A stretch of DNA of 64,000 bases from an uncultured Vicinamibacterales bacterium (lineage in GTDB: Bacteria > Acidobacteriota > Vicinamibacteria > Vicinamibacterales > UBA8438), in contig OY282382.1 of NCBI GenBank assembly GCA_958295905.1, positions 5,700,910 through 5,764,909 of the forward strand, given 5' to 3'. The translations under genes and the position numbers were made by a program. The notes beneath the pieces are model-generated. The model was not told the origin of the DNA. It made no database searches and was given only the letters and a program-made list of their open reading frames with translations. This document shows positions 1 to 9,400 of the stretch, piece by piece (positions within the stretch are counted from its first letter, which is position 1; every line of letters starts with the position of its first letter).

Positions 1-196
1 GAATCGGGCAGATCGATGCGTGTTCCACAACGACCTCGACGCGGAACCCGCACCGCTTGAGAAACGCTTGCACTTGGCCGAGCGTGGTGCTCTTGCCTGC
101 CTTCGGGACGCCGGCGAACTCGACCACCACCGGTTTCCTGGCCGCCCCGAACCGCTCCGCGGCTGCCTCGGCGCGGCGCTGCAGGGTTGACTTCAT
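1..196 (-). CDS. P-loop NTPase, N-terminal part (cut by window edge)
   Basis: Sixty-five codons are visible, from an ATG at 194-196 to the window edge. Residues about 23-40 read VVVEFAGVPKAGKSTT, a strand followed by a clear Walker A loop (GVPKAGKST), then a helix and a second hydrophobic strand. This order is typical of nucleoside/thymidylate-kinase-like or small regulatory P-loop ATPases. The catalytic core and C-terminus lie outside the window, so substrate and pathway cannot be named. A family A repeat begins about 30 bp upstream of the start, so the promoter region is occupied by repeat DNA. Confidence 0.7.
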   Translation of the reverse strand, partial: MKSTLQRRAEAAAERFGAARKPVVVEFAGVPKAGKSTTLGQVQAFLKRCGFRVEVVVEHASICPI

Positions 197-225
197 CGGG
201 ACCGCTCGATTCGCCGCGGGCTGCT

Positions 226-359
226 CCAGCGGTTCGTCACGTCATAATCTTCAGACGGACGGACTTGAGTCGAACAATGTCTTTTCTTCTGCATGGGACT
301 CTTTCGGTTCGAGGTGAGTTCCCCCGGCGACCCCTTTTTTAGTCATGGCAAAGCACTAG
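226..359 (+). repeat. Dispersed repeat family A, copy 1
   Basis: About 134 bp, aligning along its whole length with copies at 47886-48019 (inverted), 50417-50550 and 50664-50774. Shared blocks are a GTCCGTCACGTCATAA-like left end, a central CTTCTGCATGGGACTC block, CGGTTCGAG, and a right end TAGTCATGGCAAAGCACTAG. The left end of this copy has drifted. Ends are imperfect inverted repeats finishing in CTAG. It resembles a non-autonomous MITE; no coding capacity is visible. Confidence 0.75.
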
Positions 360-598
360 GGAAAGAACACCAGCTTGACCAACAAGCCCAGAATGAGCGG
401 GCCGAACGTGAACATCGCCACCTTCAGGCCTGCGATCTCCACCTTCAGGCCTGCGATCTCCGCCTTCAAGGCCGCGATGTCCTCCTTGGCCGCGGGGTGC
501 TCGGCGACGGGGATGGCGGCAGCCGCCGCCTTGGCCTTTGTCTCGGAGGCGCCAGCCTCGATCAGGGCGTCGTAGACCTCGCTGACGATGATGCTCAT
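356..598 (-). CDS. Small coiled-coil protein with C-terminal membrane helix
   Basis: Eighty residues. The N-terminal part (MSIIVSEVYDALIEAGASE) and Ala-rich helix are followed by heptad-like tandem LKAEIAGLK / LKVEIAGLK units at residues about 43-60, and then a hydrophobic segment MFTFGPLILGLLVKLVFF at the end. This order (helix, coiled coil, C-terminal membrane anchor) is that of DUF1640/CCDC90-like bacterial proteins; the specific function is unknown. The TAG stop codon lies inside the terminal CTAG of repeat family A, so the present C-terminus may have been set by that insertion. The tandem coding repeat is visible at DNA level at about 424-470. Confidence 0.6.
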   Translation of the reverse strand: MSIIVSEVYDALIEAGASETKAKAAAAAIPVAEHPAAKEDIAALKAEIAGLKVEIAGLKVAMFTFGPLILGLLVKLVFFP

Positions 599-637
599 GC
601 TCTCAATGTAGCCGCCGGCGACGAGGCCCGCAACCGC

Positions 638-2797
638 CTACGCCAGCCCCGCCTGTCGGAGCAGGAAGGCGTACTGCAGCGCCGTCTCGCGGTAGCGGCG
701 GTAGCGGCCGGAGACGCCGCCGTGACCGGCGTCCATGTTGGTCTTGAGGAGCAGGGGGCGCGCGTCGGTCTTCAGGGCCCGCAGCTTCGCGACCCACTTC
801 GCGGGCTCCCAGTACTGCACCTGCGAGTCGTGCAGACCGGCCAACACCAGCAGGGCGGGATAGGCGCGGGCCGAAACGTTGTCATAGGGCGAGTAGCCGA
901 GGATGTCGTCGAACGCGGCCCGCTCGTGCGGATTGCCCCACTCGTCGTACTCGCCGGTGGTCAGGGGAATGGCGTCGTCGAGCATGGTGGTGACGACGTC
1001 GACGAACGGGACCTGGGCCACCGCGCCGGCGAAGAGGTCGGGGCGCATGTTGAGGACCGCGCCCATCAGCAGCCCGCCGGCGCTGCCGCCCATGGCGTAG
1101 AGGCGCTCGGGGCTCGTGTACCGCCCGCGGACGAGGTGCTCGGCGCAGGCGATGAAATCGGTGAACGTGTTCCGCTTGCGGCCCCGCCGGCCCTCTTCGT
1201 ACCACTGCCGGCCGAGCTCCTGACCGCCGCGCACATGGGCGATCGCGAACCGGAACCCGCGGTCGAGCAGGCTCAGCCGGGCGGAGCTGAAGGCGGGGTC
1301 CATGGAGATGCCGTACGCCCCGTAGCCGTACAGCAGCAGGGGGCTCGTCCCGTCGCGCGGCGCGCCGGTCCGCTCAACGAGGGAGATCGGAACCCGCCGG
1401 CCGTCCGGCGCGGTCGCCAGCACGCGCTCGGCCTCGTAGTCCGCGGGGTCGAACCCGCCCAGCACCTCCCCGCGCTTCAGCAGGGTGCGCGAGCGGCCCT
1501 CCATGTCGTAGTCGTAGATCGACCGCGGCGTGGTCAGCGACTCGTAGCCGAACCGGAGCATGCGGGTGTCGGGTTCGCGGTTGACCGACAGGCGCACGTC
1601 GTAGACCGGCTCGTCGAAGGCGATGTCGTGGGCGCCGTCTCCGGACCACGGACGCACTTGCAGGCGCGCGAGGCCGCCGCACCGTTCCTGCAGCACGAGA
1701 TGGTCGCGGAACAGCGCGAACGACTCGATGAACACGTCGTCGCGGGGCGGCACGACGTCGACCCACTGCTCGGGCGGAACCCCGCCCGCCGCGGTCTCCA
1801 TCAAGCGGAAGTTGCGGGCGCCGAAGTTGGTGCGGACGTAGAACCGATCGCGGTAGTGGTCGACGTCGTACTCGTGGTCGCGCGCGCGGGGCCAGAACAG
1901 CTCGAACGCGCCGTCGGGCCGGCCCGCGTCGAGATACCGGTACTCCGTGGACACCGTCTGCGCCGACGCGATCAGCAGGTACCGCTTCGACCGGCTCTTC
2001 TCCACGCTGCAGTTGAACGTCTCGTCCGCCTCCTCGTAGACGAGGACGTCGTCGGCCTGCGCGGTCCCCAGCCGGTGCCGCCAGACTTGGCGCCAGCGCA
2101 GGGTGTCGGGATGCTGGCGCGTGTAGAAGAGGGTGCGGTTGTCGTTGGCCCAGACGAGGTTGCTGGTCACCCCCGCCAACTCGTCACCGAGCAGCGCCCC
2201 GGCCGACAAGTCCTTCACGCGGATGGTGTGGATGCGGCGCCCCTCGACGTCGATCGCATAGGCGAGCAGCCGCCCGTCGGGGCTGACCTCGATCGCCGAC
2301 ACCTGGCAGAAGTCACGCCCCTCCGCAAGCATGTTGACGTCGAGCAGAATCCGCTCCCCGTCAGGCCGCGGGACATCGGCCGCCGCCGGGGCGTCGGCCG
2401 GCGTCGGGTCGGCCGTCGCCGGGGCGTCAACCGGCGCCGGCGCGTCCAGCGGCCGCCGGCAGTGGATGGGGTACTCGCGCCCGTCCTCGTAGCGCGTGTA
2501 GTAAAGGTGCCCCCCCTCCCGGTACGGCACCGACATGTCGGTCTGCCGGACGCGCCCCTTGATCTCGGCGAACAGGGTCTCCTGCAGCGCCTCGGTCGGC
2601 GCCATCACCGCGCGGGTGTAGGCGTTCTCGGCCTCGAGATACGCGGTGACCGCGGGGTCGCCGCGGTCGCGCAGCCAGTGGTAGTCGTCGACGCGCACCA
2701 CGCCGTGGGTCTCGTGGCGCGTGGCAGAGACCTTCGCCCGCGGCGCGGGGGCCCCGGCCGTGGCGAGCGGCGCCGGTCGAGACGGCGTGACCGTCAC
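638..2797 (-). CDS. ptrB: Oligopeptidase B / prolyl oligopeptidase family (S9A) peptidase
   Basis: 719 residues, the usual length for oligopeptidase B. The N-terminal half is a beta-propeller (HGVVRVDDYHWLRDR near the start is typical) and the C-terminal half is an alpha/beta hydrolase. The catalytic triad is visible: Ser in GGSAGG near residue 570, Asp in LHDSQVQYWEP near 654, and His in MDAGHGG near 690. No signal peptide is seen, so it is probably cytoplasmic and cleaves short peptides, classically after basic residues. The GTG start overlaps the upstream protease stop by 4 bp (GTGA), implying translational coupling. A Pro/Ala-rich insert at about residues 117-150 is unusual. Confidence 0.9.
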   Translation of the reverse strand: MTVTPSRPAPLATAGAPAPRAKVSATRHETHGVVRVDDYHWLRDRGDPAVTAYLEAENAYTRAVMAPTEALQETLFAEIKGRVRQTDMSVPYREGGHLYYTRYEDGREYPIHCRRPLDAPAPVDAPATADPTPADAPAAADVPRPDGERILLDVNMLAEGRDFCQVSAIEVSPDGRLLAYAIDVEGRRIHTIRVKDLSAGALLGDELAGVTSNLVWANDNRTLFYTRQHPDTLRWRQVWRHRLGTAQADDVLVYEEADETFNCSVEKSRSKRYLLIASAQTVSTEYRYLDAGRPDGAFELFWPRARDHEYDVDHYRDRFYVRTNFGARNFRLMETAAGGVPPEQWVDVVPPRDDVFIESFALFRDHLVLQERCGGLARLQVRPWSGDGAHDIAFDEPVYDVRLSVNREPDTRMLRFGYESLTTPRSIYDYDMEGRSRTLLKRGEVLGGFDPADYEAERVLATAPDGRRVPISLVERTGAPRDGTSPLLLYGYGAYGISMDPAFSSARLSLLDRGFRFAIAHVRGGQELGRQWYEEGRRGRKRNTFTDFIACAEHLVRGRYTSPERLYAMGGSAGGLLMGAVLNMRPDLFAGAVAQVPFVDVVTTMLDDAIPLTTGEYDEWGNPHERAAFDDILGYSPYDNVSARAYPALLVLAGLHDSQVQYWEPAKWVAKLRALKTDARPLLLKTNMDAGHGGVSGRYRRYRETALQYAFLLRQAGLA

Positions 2798-5700
2798 GGC
2801 GTCTTCACCGGGGGGGCGGGACGCGACGGCAGCGGCCTCGGGTCGTCCCGGATCATACGGGTGATCTCCTCGATGGCCCGCTCGAGCTGCGGATCGCCGC
2901 CCGCGATGACCGACTTCGGATCGTTCTCGACCTCGATGTCCGGCTCGACCCCGTACCCCTCTATCACCCAGTTCCCGTCCCGGTCGTTGGTGCCGAACTC
3001 GGGCACGTTGACGCTGCCGCCGTCGATGAGGGGACCGCGGTTGGTGATGCCGACCACGCCGCCCCAAGACCGCTTCCCGATGAGCGGTCCCAGCCCCGCT
3101 TCCTTGAACCGGTAGGGGAAGATGTCGCCGTCCGAGGCGGAGTCCTCGTCGAGGATGCACACGAGATGGCCGGCGAACACCGTGGTGGGATAGGTGCCGA
3201 CGGTATCCTCGGTCCGCGAGAAGCGGGTGCCGAGCAGCTCGCGGCTCAACCGTTCGATGAGCATCGCCGACACGTTGCCGCCCCCGTTGCCGCGCACGTC
3301 GATGATCAGGCCGTCCTTCCGTATCTGGCCGTAGAAGTACTTGATGAACTCCTGGATGCCGGCGGCGCCCATGTCGGGGATGTGCAGGTAGCCGACCCGG
3401 CCGCCGGTCGCCGCGTCGACCTTCATCCGGTTCGCGGTCACCTCCGCGAGATAGCGCAGGTTGACCTCGCTCGTGATGGGCCGGACGGTCACCTCGCGGG
3501 CGGCGCCGTCCGCCGCGGGGAACGCCGGCGCCGCGCTCAGCGTGAACCGCACCGGGCGGTCCGCCTTGTGCCGCAGCAGGCGATAGGGGTTGTCGCCGGC
3601 CGCGAGCTCCTCGCCGTCTATCGCGAGCACGTAGTCGCCCACCCGGGCGTCCACCCCGACCTCGGTCAGCGGCGCCCGGTAGCGCGGCTCCTCGTTGTGC
3701 CCCGCGAAGATCTCCGCCAGCCGGTAGCGCCCGGCGTCGCGGTCGAGCTCGAACTCCGCCCCCGGCAGGGCGACCTCGGGCCGCTCCGGGGTCTCCCAGT
3801 CGCCGCCGGCGATGTAGGCGTGGCCGACGTTCAGCTCCGCCACCATCTCGCCGATCACGTAGTTCAGGTCCGACCGGTGCGCGACGTGCTCGAGCCACGG
3901 CCGATACTGCGCGCGCAACGCCGGCCAGTCATAGCCGTGCATGTTGTCGACGTAGAAGAAGTCGCGGAACCGCCGCCACACCTCGTCGAATATCTGCGCC
4001 CACTCCTCCGCGGGGACGCGATCCACCATCAGCCCCGCCGTCGAGATCGTCTGCGGGTCTCCCTGACCCGAGGCGGCGTGCAATTCGTACCGCCCTCCGG
4101 TCATCACCAGCACCTTCTCCCGGTCGCGGGACACCGCGTAGCCCCCGGCGCCGGCGGCGAGCGTCTCGGTCTCCCGGTCCTCGAACGAGAACGTGCGGAC
4201 CTCGGTCGGCACGTCGCCGCCGCGCCCGTAGAACTGCGCCCCCGTCCGAATGAAGAACACCCGGTCGTGGCCGGCGCTCAGCCCCACGTAGTTGTCGAAC
4301 GCGACCGGCAGCCGAACGACCCGCCGCGCCAGACCGTCGAAGTCGATGCGGATCGGTTCGTCGTCCCCGGCGTCCCCCGAGGCATCGTCGACGTCATCCG
4401 CCTCGTCCTCCGCCTCCACCGTCACCTCGTCGCTCTCCGGCGGCAGTGGATGCGCCACGTCGGTGCGCAGCGCCAGCGCATAGATTCCCGTCTCCCGGTC
4501 CACGAGATAGTTCCATTCGAACGACCCCAACTGCGGCGTGAACGAACGGTCGGACAGGTAGTAGAGATACTCGCCGTCCGGATCCCAGGCCGGGTTCCAC
4601 TCGTGGAACAGGTCGCTCGTCACTTGGCGCAGCGTCCCTCCGGCGCGCTCCCAGACGTGAACGGAGCTGAAGCCGGTCTCGTCGGTGAGCGAGAACGCCA
4701 GGTAGCCGCCCCGCGGCGACCACACGTAGTCGCGCACCTGTCCGTTCGCCTCGTCGGCGACCAGGGTCGTCGCCCGCGATTCGACGTCCAGCACGTACAG
4801 CTTGCCGTCCTTGTCGCCGAACGCCAGATGGCCGCCGTCGGGCGACCACTCCGGCGCGTAGCGCATGGCCTCGCCGCCGTCCGTCAACTGCTCCGGGGAG
4901 CCGGCGCCGTCCTGGGCGACGACGTAGATCTCGTCCTCGCCGTCCCGGTCGGAGACGAAGGCGATGCGGGCGCCGTCCGGCGACCAGCGCGCCCACTTGT
5001 CGTGGGCGTCCGAGCTCCGCGTGAGGTTGCGGGTCGGACCGTTCTCGATCGGCGCCGTGAACACGTCGCCGCGCGCCACGAACAGGGCGCGCTCGCCCCC
5101 GGGGCTGAGTTCCACGTCCTCGATCAGCCCCGCCGCCGACACCCGCGCCGGCCGCATCGCCACCCCGTCGTCGGGCACCGTGATGGGGATCGGCCGCGAC
5201 TCCCCGCTGTCGATCGCGAACAGATGCAGCTCGCCGTTCATCTCGTAGACGATCCGGTTCCGGCCGTCGTCGCCGGGCCACCGCACGTCCCATACGGTGC
5301 TGGTCGTGAGCTGGGCGGTCTCGCGGGCGCCGAGATCGAAGGCGTACAGGTTCAGGGTGCCGTCGCGGTCGGACGTGAAGTAGATGGCGTCGCCGATCCA
5401 CATCGGGTCGCGGTCGGCCCGCGGATGGTCGGTGATCCGCTCGACGTCGTGGGTCTCCCGGTCGAACACGTACAGCTCCTGCGCCCAACCCCCCTCGTAG
5501 CGCTTCCAGGTGCGGAAGTCGCGGAACAGCGGCGAGTACACCACCCGCGCGCCGTCCGGGGAGAGGTCGCCGCCCCCCGACTCGGGCATCGGCAGGGGCG
5601 CCGGCAGCCCCCCGTCGGTCGAGACGAGGAAGAGCCGGCTGTCCGACAGGTCGGTGCTGTAGCGCAGCGACCGGAACAGCACCGACCGGCCGTCGGGCGT

Positions 5701-6084
5701 CCAGTCGTAGACCTGGTTGTCATAGCCCCAGCGCGGCGCCAGGGGCCCGCGCGCCGGATACCACGTCAACTGCCGCGGCACGCCCCCGGCCGCCGGCACG
5801 ACGTAGACCTGCTCGTCGCCGTCGTACTGTCCGGTGAACGCGATCCACCGCCCGTCGGGCGAGAACCTGGGAAAGACCTCCAGGCCCGGGTGGGCGGTCA
5901 GCCGCGTCGCGGCGCCGCCCGCGGACGGCGCCGTCCACAGGTCTCCCGCGTACACGAACACGACCCGGTCGCCGTGCACGTCCGGGAAACGAAGCAGCTT
6001 CGTCTGCGCGTACGCCGGCGCCGCCGACACCAAGAGCACGCCGGCGAGGCACGGCGCCATCGGAATCAGGAATCGTCGGAGCAT
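2794..6084 (-). CDS. Tricorn-like S41 protease, secreted
   Basis: 1096 residues with an N-terminal signal peptide (hydrophobic core, then APAYAQ). Residues about 30-540 hold PD40/WD40-like propeller repeats (several FSPDG and WSPDG motifs). After an acidic linker comes a helical and PDZ region (VGDYVLAIDGEEL), then an S41 protease core. Candidate catalytic residues are His in NVGHAY near 753 and Ser in DSASDGD near 982, with DVRGNGGGNVS before it. Tricorn enzymes trim oligopeptides; this one is probably periplasmic. AGGAGG lies 6 nt before the ATG. It is the first gene of a two-peptidase operon with the oligopeptidase B gene. Confidence 0.88.
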   Translation of the reverse strand: MLRRFLIPMAPCLAGVLLVSAAPAYAQTKLLRFPDVHGDRVVFVYAGDLWTAPSAGGAATRLTAHPGLEVFPRFSPDGRWIAFTGQYDGDEQVYVVPAAGGVPRQLTWYPARGPLAPRWGYDNQVYDWTPDGRSVLFRSLRYSTDLSDSRLFLVSTDGGLPAPLPMPESGGGDLSPDGARVVYSPLFRDFRTWKRYEGGWAQELYVFDRETHDVERITDHPRADRDPMWIGDAIYFTSDRDGTLNLYAFDLGARETAQLTTSTVWDVRWPGDDGRNRIVYEMNGELHLFAIDSGESRPIPITVPDDGVAMRPARVSAAGLIEDVELSPGGERALFVARGDVFTAPIENGPTRNLTRSSDAHDKWARWSPDGARIAFVSDRDGEDEIYVVAQDGAGSPEQLTDGGEAMRYAPEWSPDGGHLAFGDKDGKLYVLDVESRATTLVADEANGQVRDYVWSPRGGYLAFSLTDETGFSSVHVWERAGGTLRQVTSDLFHEWNPAWDPDGEYLYYLSDRSFTPQLGSFEWNYLVDRETGIYALALRTDVAHPLPPESDEVTVEAEDEADDVDDASGDAGDDEPIRIDFDGLARRVVRLPVAFDNYVGLSAGHDRVFFIRTGAQFYGRGGDVPTEVRTFSFEDRETETLAAGAGGYAVSRDREKVLVMTGGRYELHAASGQGDPQTISTAGLMVDRVPAEEWAQIFDEVWRRFRDFFYVDNMHGYDWPALRAQYRPWLEHVAHRSDLNYVIGEMVAELNVGHAYIAGGDWETPERPEVALPGAEFELDRDAGRYRLAEIFAGHNEEPRYRAPLTEVGVDARVGDYVLAIDGEELAAGDNPYRLLRHKADRPVRFTLSAAPAFPAADGAAREVTVRPITSEVNLRYLAEVTANRMKVDAATGGRVGYLHIPDMGAAGIQEFIKYFYGQIRKDGLIIDVRGNGGGNVSAMLIERLSRELLGTRFSRTEDTVGTYPTTVFAGHLVCILDEDSASDGDIFPYRFKEAGLGPLIGKRSWGGVVGITNRGPLIDGGSVNVPEFGTNDRDGNWVIEGYGVEPDIEVENDPKSVIAGGDPQLERAIEEITRMIRDDPRPLPSRPAPPVKTP

Positions 6085-6218
6085 CTCTTGCCTCCTGGCT
6101 GGTCAAAGCCGGGCGCGGCCGGTTCGCACCCTGGTTCTGAGAAACATGCAACCGCACCGTGCTTCGGTCGAACACGATGCGCGCCAAGGTGGGGTCAAAC
6201 GGATCCTCGGCCTTTGAA

Positions 6219-6410
6219 TCAACTCGTCTTCCCCCCCAATAGTCCCAACAGGCCGCCGAAGCCGGCCTTGAAGCCGAAATCGCACGTCGCCGACAGGAGC
6301 GCCTGCAGATGGGGGAACGTTCGACTCATTGGCGGCGTCGCTGCCGAAGAAGGCAAGCAGCACCAATCCGGTAAAGCTCGCCGCGTTCCAGCGCGTACCG
6401 CACAGAGCCC
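6219..6410 (-). pseudogene. Possible relic of a small membrane protein
   Basis: Between the permease stop and the tricorn start, two overlapping minus-strand frames each give half of a plausible small protein: one has AASFTGLVLLAFFGSDAANESNVP, shown here as FTGLVLLAFFGSDAANE, and the other has HLQALLSATCDFGFKAGFG followed by GLLGLLGGKTS and a stop. They join if one base of the run of five C/G near 6310-6315 is removed. This is the only coding signal seen in the 6085-6412 gap. It could be chance. Confidence 0.3.
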
Positions 6411-6412
6411 CC

Positions 6413-9400
6413 CTACTCGGACCGCAACGACGCCAGCAGCGGCGACCGGACCGCGGCGGCGGTGGCGGCGAGGGAGGAAGCAAGACCGGCCGCCGCCACC
6501 GCGAGCAGCATCCCGCCCAGCGAGACGACCGGGAACTGGCCGCCCCGCTCGATCCAGGCGGGGGCGATCGCCACCACCGCGCAGACCGTCCCGATGGCGA
6601 GGCCGCCGAACAGCAGCAGGCCGTTCTCGACCAGCACCATCAACGAGACGTGCCGCGTGCCGTAGCCGACGGCCCGCAGCAGGGCCAGCTCGCGCCGCCG
6701 CTCCAGCACGTTCCTCAGCAGCACCGCCCCCAGGCCCAGGGTCCCCAGCAGCAGGCCGAGGGCGCCGAGAGTCTGGAACGTGGCGAGGTACGTGTTGTTG
6801 ACCCGGTGGAACGCGGCCAGCCGCTCGGGCGCCGAGGTCACGTCGAAACCGTAGTCGGACAGCCGATCCTCGAGGGCCGCGGCCGCCTCCGCGGTCCCGT
6901 CCGCCGGCGCGTCGATCAGGAAGAACCGGTATCCGTCGCGCTCGGGGAACAGGCGCACGAAGTTCGGCTCGCCGACGATCAGCTCGCGCTGGAAGATGCT
7001 GTCGGACAGGGCCGCGACGATACGCAGCCGGACCGGGTTCCCGCTGTCGCGGTTCAGCACGAAATCGTCGCCCACCGACAGGTGCAGCGCGTAGGCCAGC
7101 GACGTGGCGTCGGCGATGGCGGGAACCGCCCCGTCGTCGAAGACGCGGTCCAAGAGCAGCCACGGGTTGGCCGCCTCCGCCTCGGTCTCGGCCAGCGTGG
7201 CCCCGAACCGGAAGCGCCCCTCGGCCAGAAACGCCGCCTCGGGGGCGAGCACCCGCGGGTCCTTCGCCTGGTAGAGGTTGAGGCAGCTCGTGTCCTCGCC
7301 CGGCCGCAGGCGGAACCGCGCGTAGGACACGCCGGTGAAGACCTCGTCGTCGAAAGACGACACGCCCAGCTCTTCCCGGCTCTCCTCCGAACCCAGGTCG
7401 CGCACGATCGGCAGCAGCGACTCGGCCAGCAACGGATAGCCGCCGGTGCCCGACGACCGGTCGGCGGCCGACCCGCCGCCCTCCAGGTGGAACGCGTCGA
7501 CGGCGACGATGATGAACGAGGCGAACGCGATGAGGGTGATGCACAGGACGGATCGGCCGGGCCGGGCCGTGGTGTTGCGCAGTCCGACCCGGGAGACCGT
7601 CCACGTCGGCGGCGCCGCGGCGCCGGCCGGCGCCTGACGCCCCAGCCACGTCCACGCCAGGGTGAGCAGCGACGCCAGCAGCAGCATGCCCGCGCCGAAG
7701 AAGCCCGCGGTGTCGCCCAGGATCCCGGCCAGCGTCACCGCCAGCACCGCCGCCCCCAGCAGCCCGAGAACGACGGGGGCCTGACGCGCGGCGGCGGCGC
7801 GCGGCGGCGGCGCGCCTTCCGCGCCCCGCGGGGTCGAGGGTCCGGACGGCAGCACGCCGTGGATGAGGGCGCGCGGCGTCGCCCGGGCGACCATGCGCAG
7901 GCTCCAGGCGATGGACACCCCCGCCGCGGCCATGCCGCCGCCGATGCCCGCGGCCAAGGCCGGCGGCGAGACGTGCAGCGCGAGCAGGGTGGTGCCGACC
8001 GCGTCCACCCACCACGTGCGCAGCCCCCACATGATCAGCTCCGCGTAACCCACCGCGCCGGCCGCTCCGAGGAGACCGCCGGCCAGCGAGAGCGCCGCCG
8101 ACTCGGCCCAGAAGAGCCGCCGCACGCCCCGCTCGTCGAAGCCGAGGGCGCGCAGCGCGCCGATCTCGCGCAGCCGCTGTTCGACCCCGAGGCGGAAGAA
8201 GAGGCTCGCCAGCAGCAGCGCGGACACCACGAGGAAGAAGCTGAAGTAGGTGAAGTACTCGCCGAAGTCGGTCACCCCGGCCGACGCCTCGAGCGCGAGC
8301 TCGCGGGCCGGATAGACGACGAACCCGGCCGCGAGGGGATCGATGCGGGACCGCAGCGCGTCCTCGTACTGCGTCCGCGCGAGGTCCGAGACCCCGTCCG
8401 GAGGGACGACGCGCAGGGACGTCACCTGTCCCCAGCGGGACCCCCACAGCCGCTGGCCGTCATCGAGGGTGATGAACCCTTTCGAGGCGGTCCGGTACTC
8501 GTCCCAGTAGTCCTCGTCCTTCGGGCGCACGAGGCCGAGGTCGATGGGGAACGGCGGGTCCCAGTCGGACAGGTCCGTCGCTTCGGTGATTCCGGGGTAC
8601 TCCGGCGCGAGATCACGGTCGGCGGCAAGCCCCTCGATCGGCACCACGCCGGCGACCCGGAAATCGGCCGTCTCGGTGACGAGCGCGCCCTCTTCCCACC
8701 GGTAGTACTGCACCGTCACCACGTCGCCGGGCGCCGCCTCGAGGTCGTCGGCGGTCCACGTGTTCAGCCAGATCGGCCGCGGCGCCATCCCCGGCGGCCC
8801 GCCTGCGGCACCGGCCGCGGGCGGCGCCGCGACCCCCAGCGGCCCCGGATCGAGCGCGGTCACCAGCGAGTACGGCGTCACCCGCTCCCCCCGCCGGATC
8901 TCGTTGGCCAGATAGGTCAGAATCGGCTGCTCGGCCATGCCGCCGTCCACCGCCGCGGCGCGCGCAGCGGCGACGACGTCGTCGCCCAGCAGCCCCGCCG
9001 TCGACTCCACCGCCAGCGCGCCCGCTCCCGGCAGCGCCCGCACCCGCAGCCCGAGGTCGGTCAGCCGGGTCGTGTCCCGCAGGGCCGCCTCGATCCGGGC
9101 CACCGCCGGCGGGACCGCCGCGCCGGCGCCGGCGCCGGCGAGCAGCAGGGTGTTGGCCTCCCGGTCGAGCTCGAGGTCGCCCTGCATGCGCTCGAGGTTG
9201 ACGAAGACCGCGCGCGAGAACCCCTGCTGGGGCCGGAACGAGAACTCCCCGAGGGCGGCCGGGGCGAGCACCTCCCGGACGCGCAGCCGCATCGTGCGCC
9301 CCAAATCGTCGCGGCGCCCGTGCAGCGAGCTGACGGGGATGGCCGAGGGCTTCTGCACCCGCACGAGCAGCGTGTCGTCGGCGGCGGCGCCGAGCTCGCG

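Noticed and set aside
293-3115. Long plus-strand open frame over the peptidase genes
   Set aside because: It mirrors the minus-strand oligopeptidase/tricorn genes. Its composition (Arg, His, Val, Pro rich) has no domain logic; it is an antisense shadow caused by high GC.
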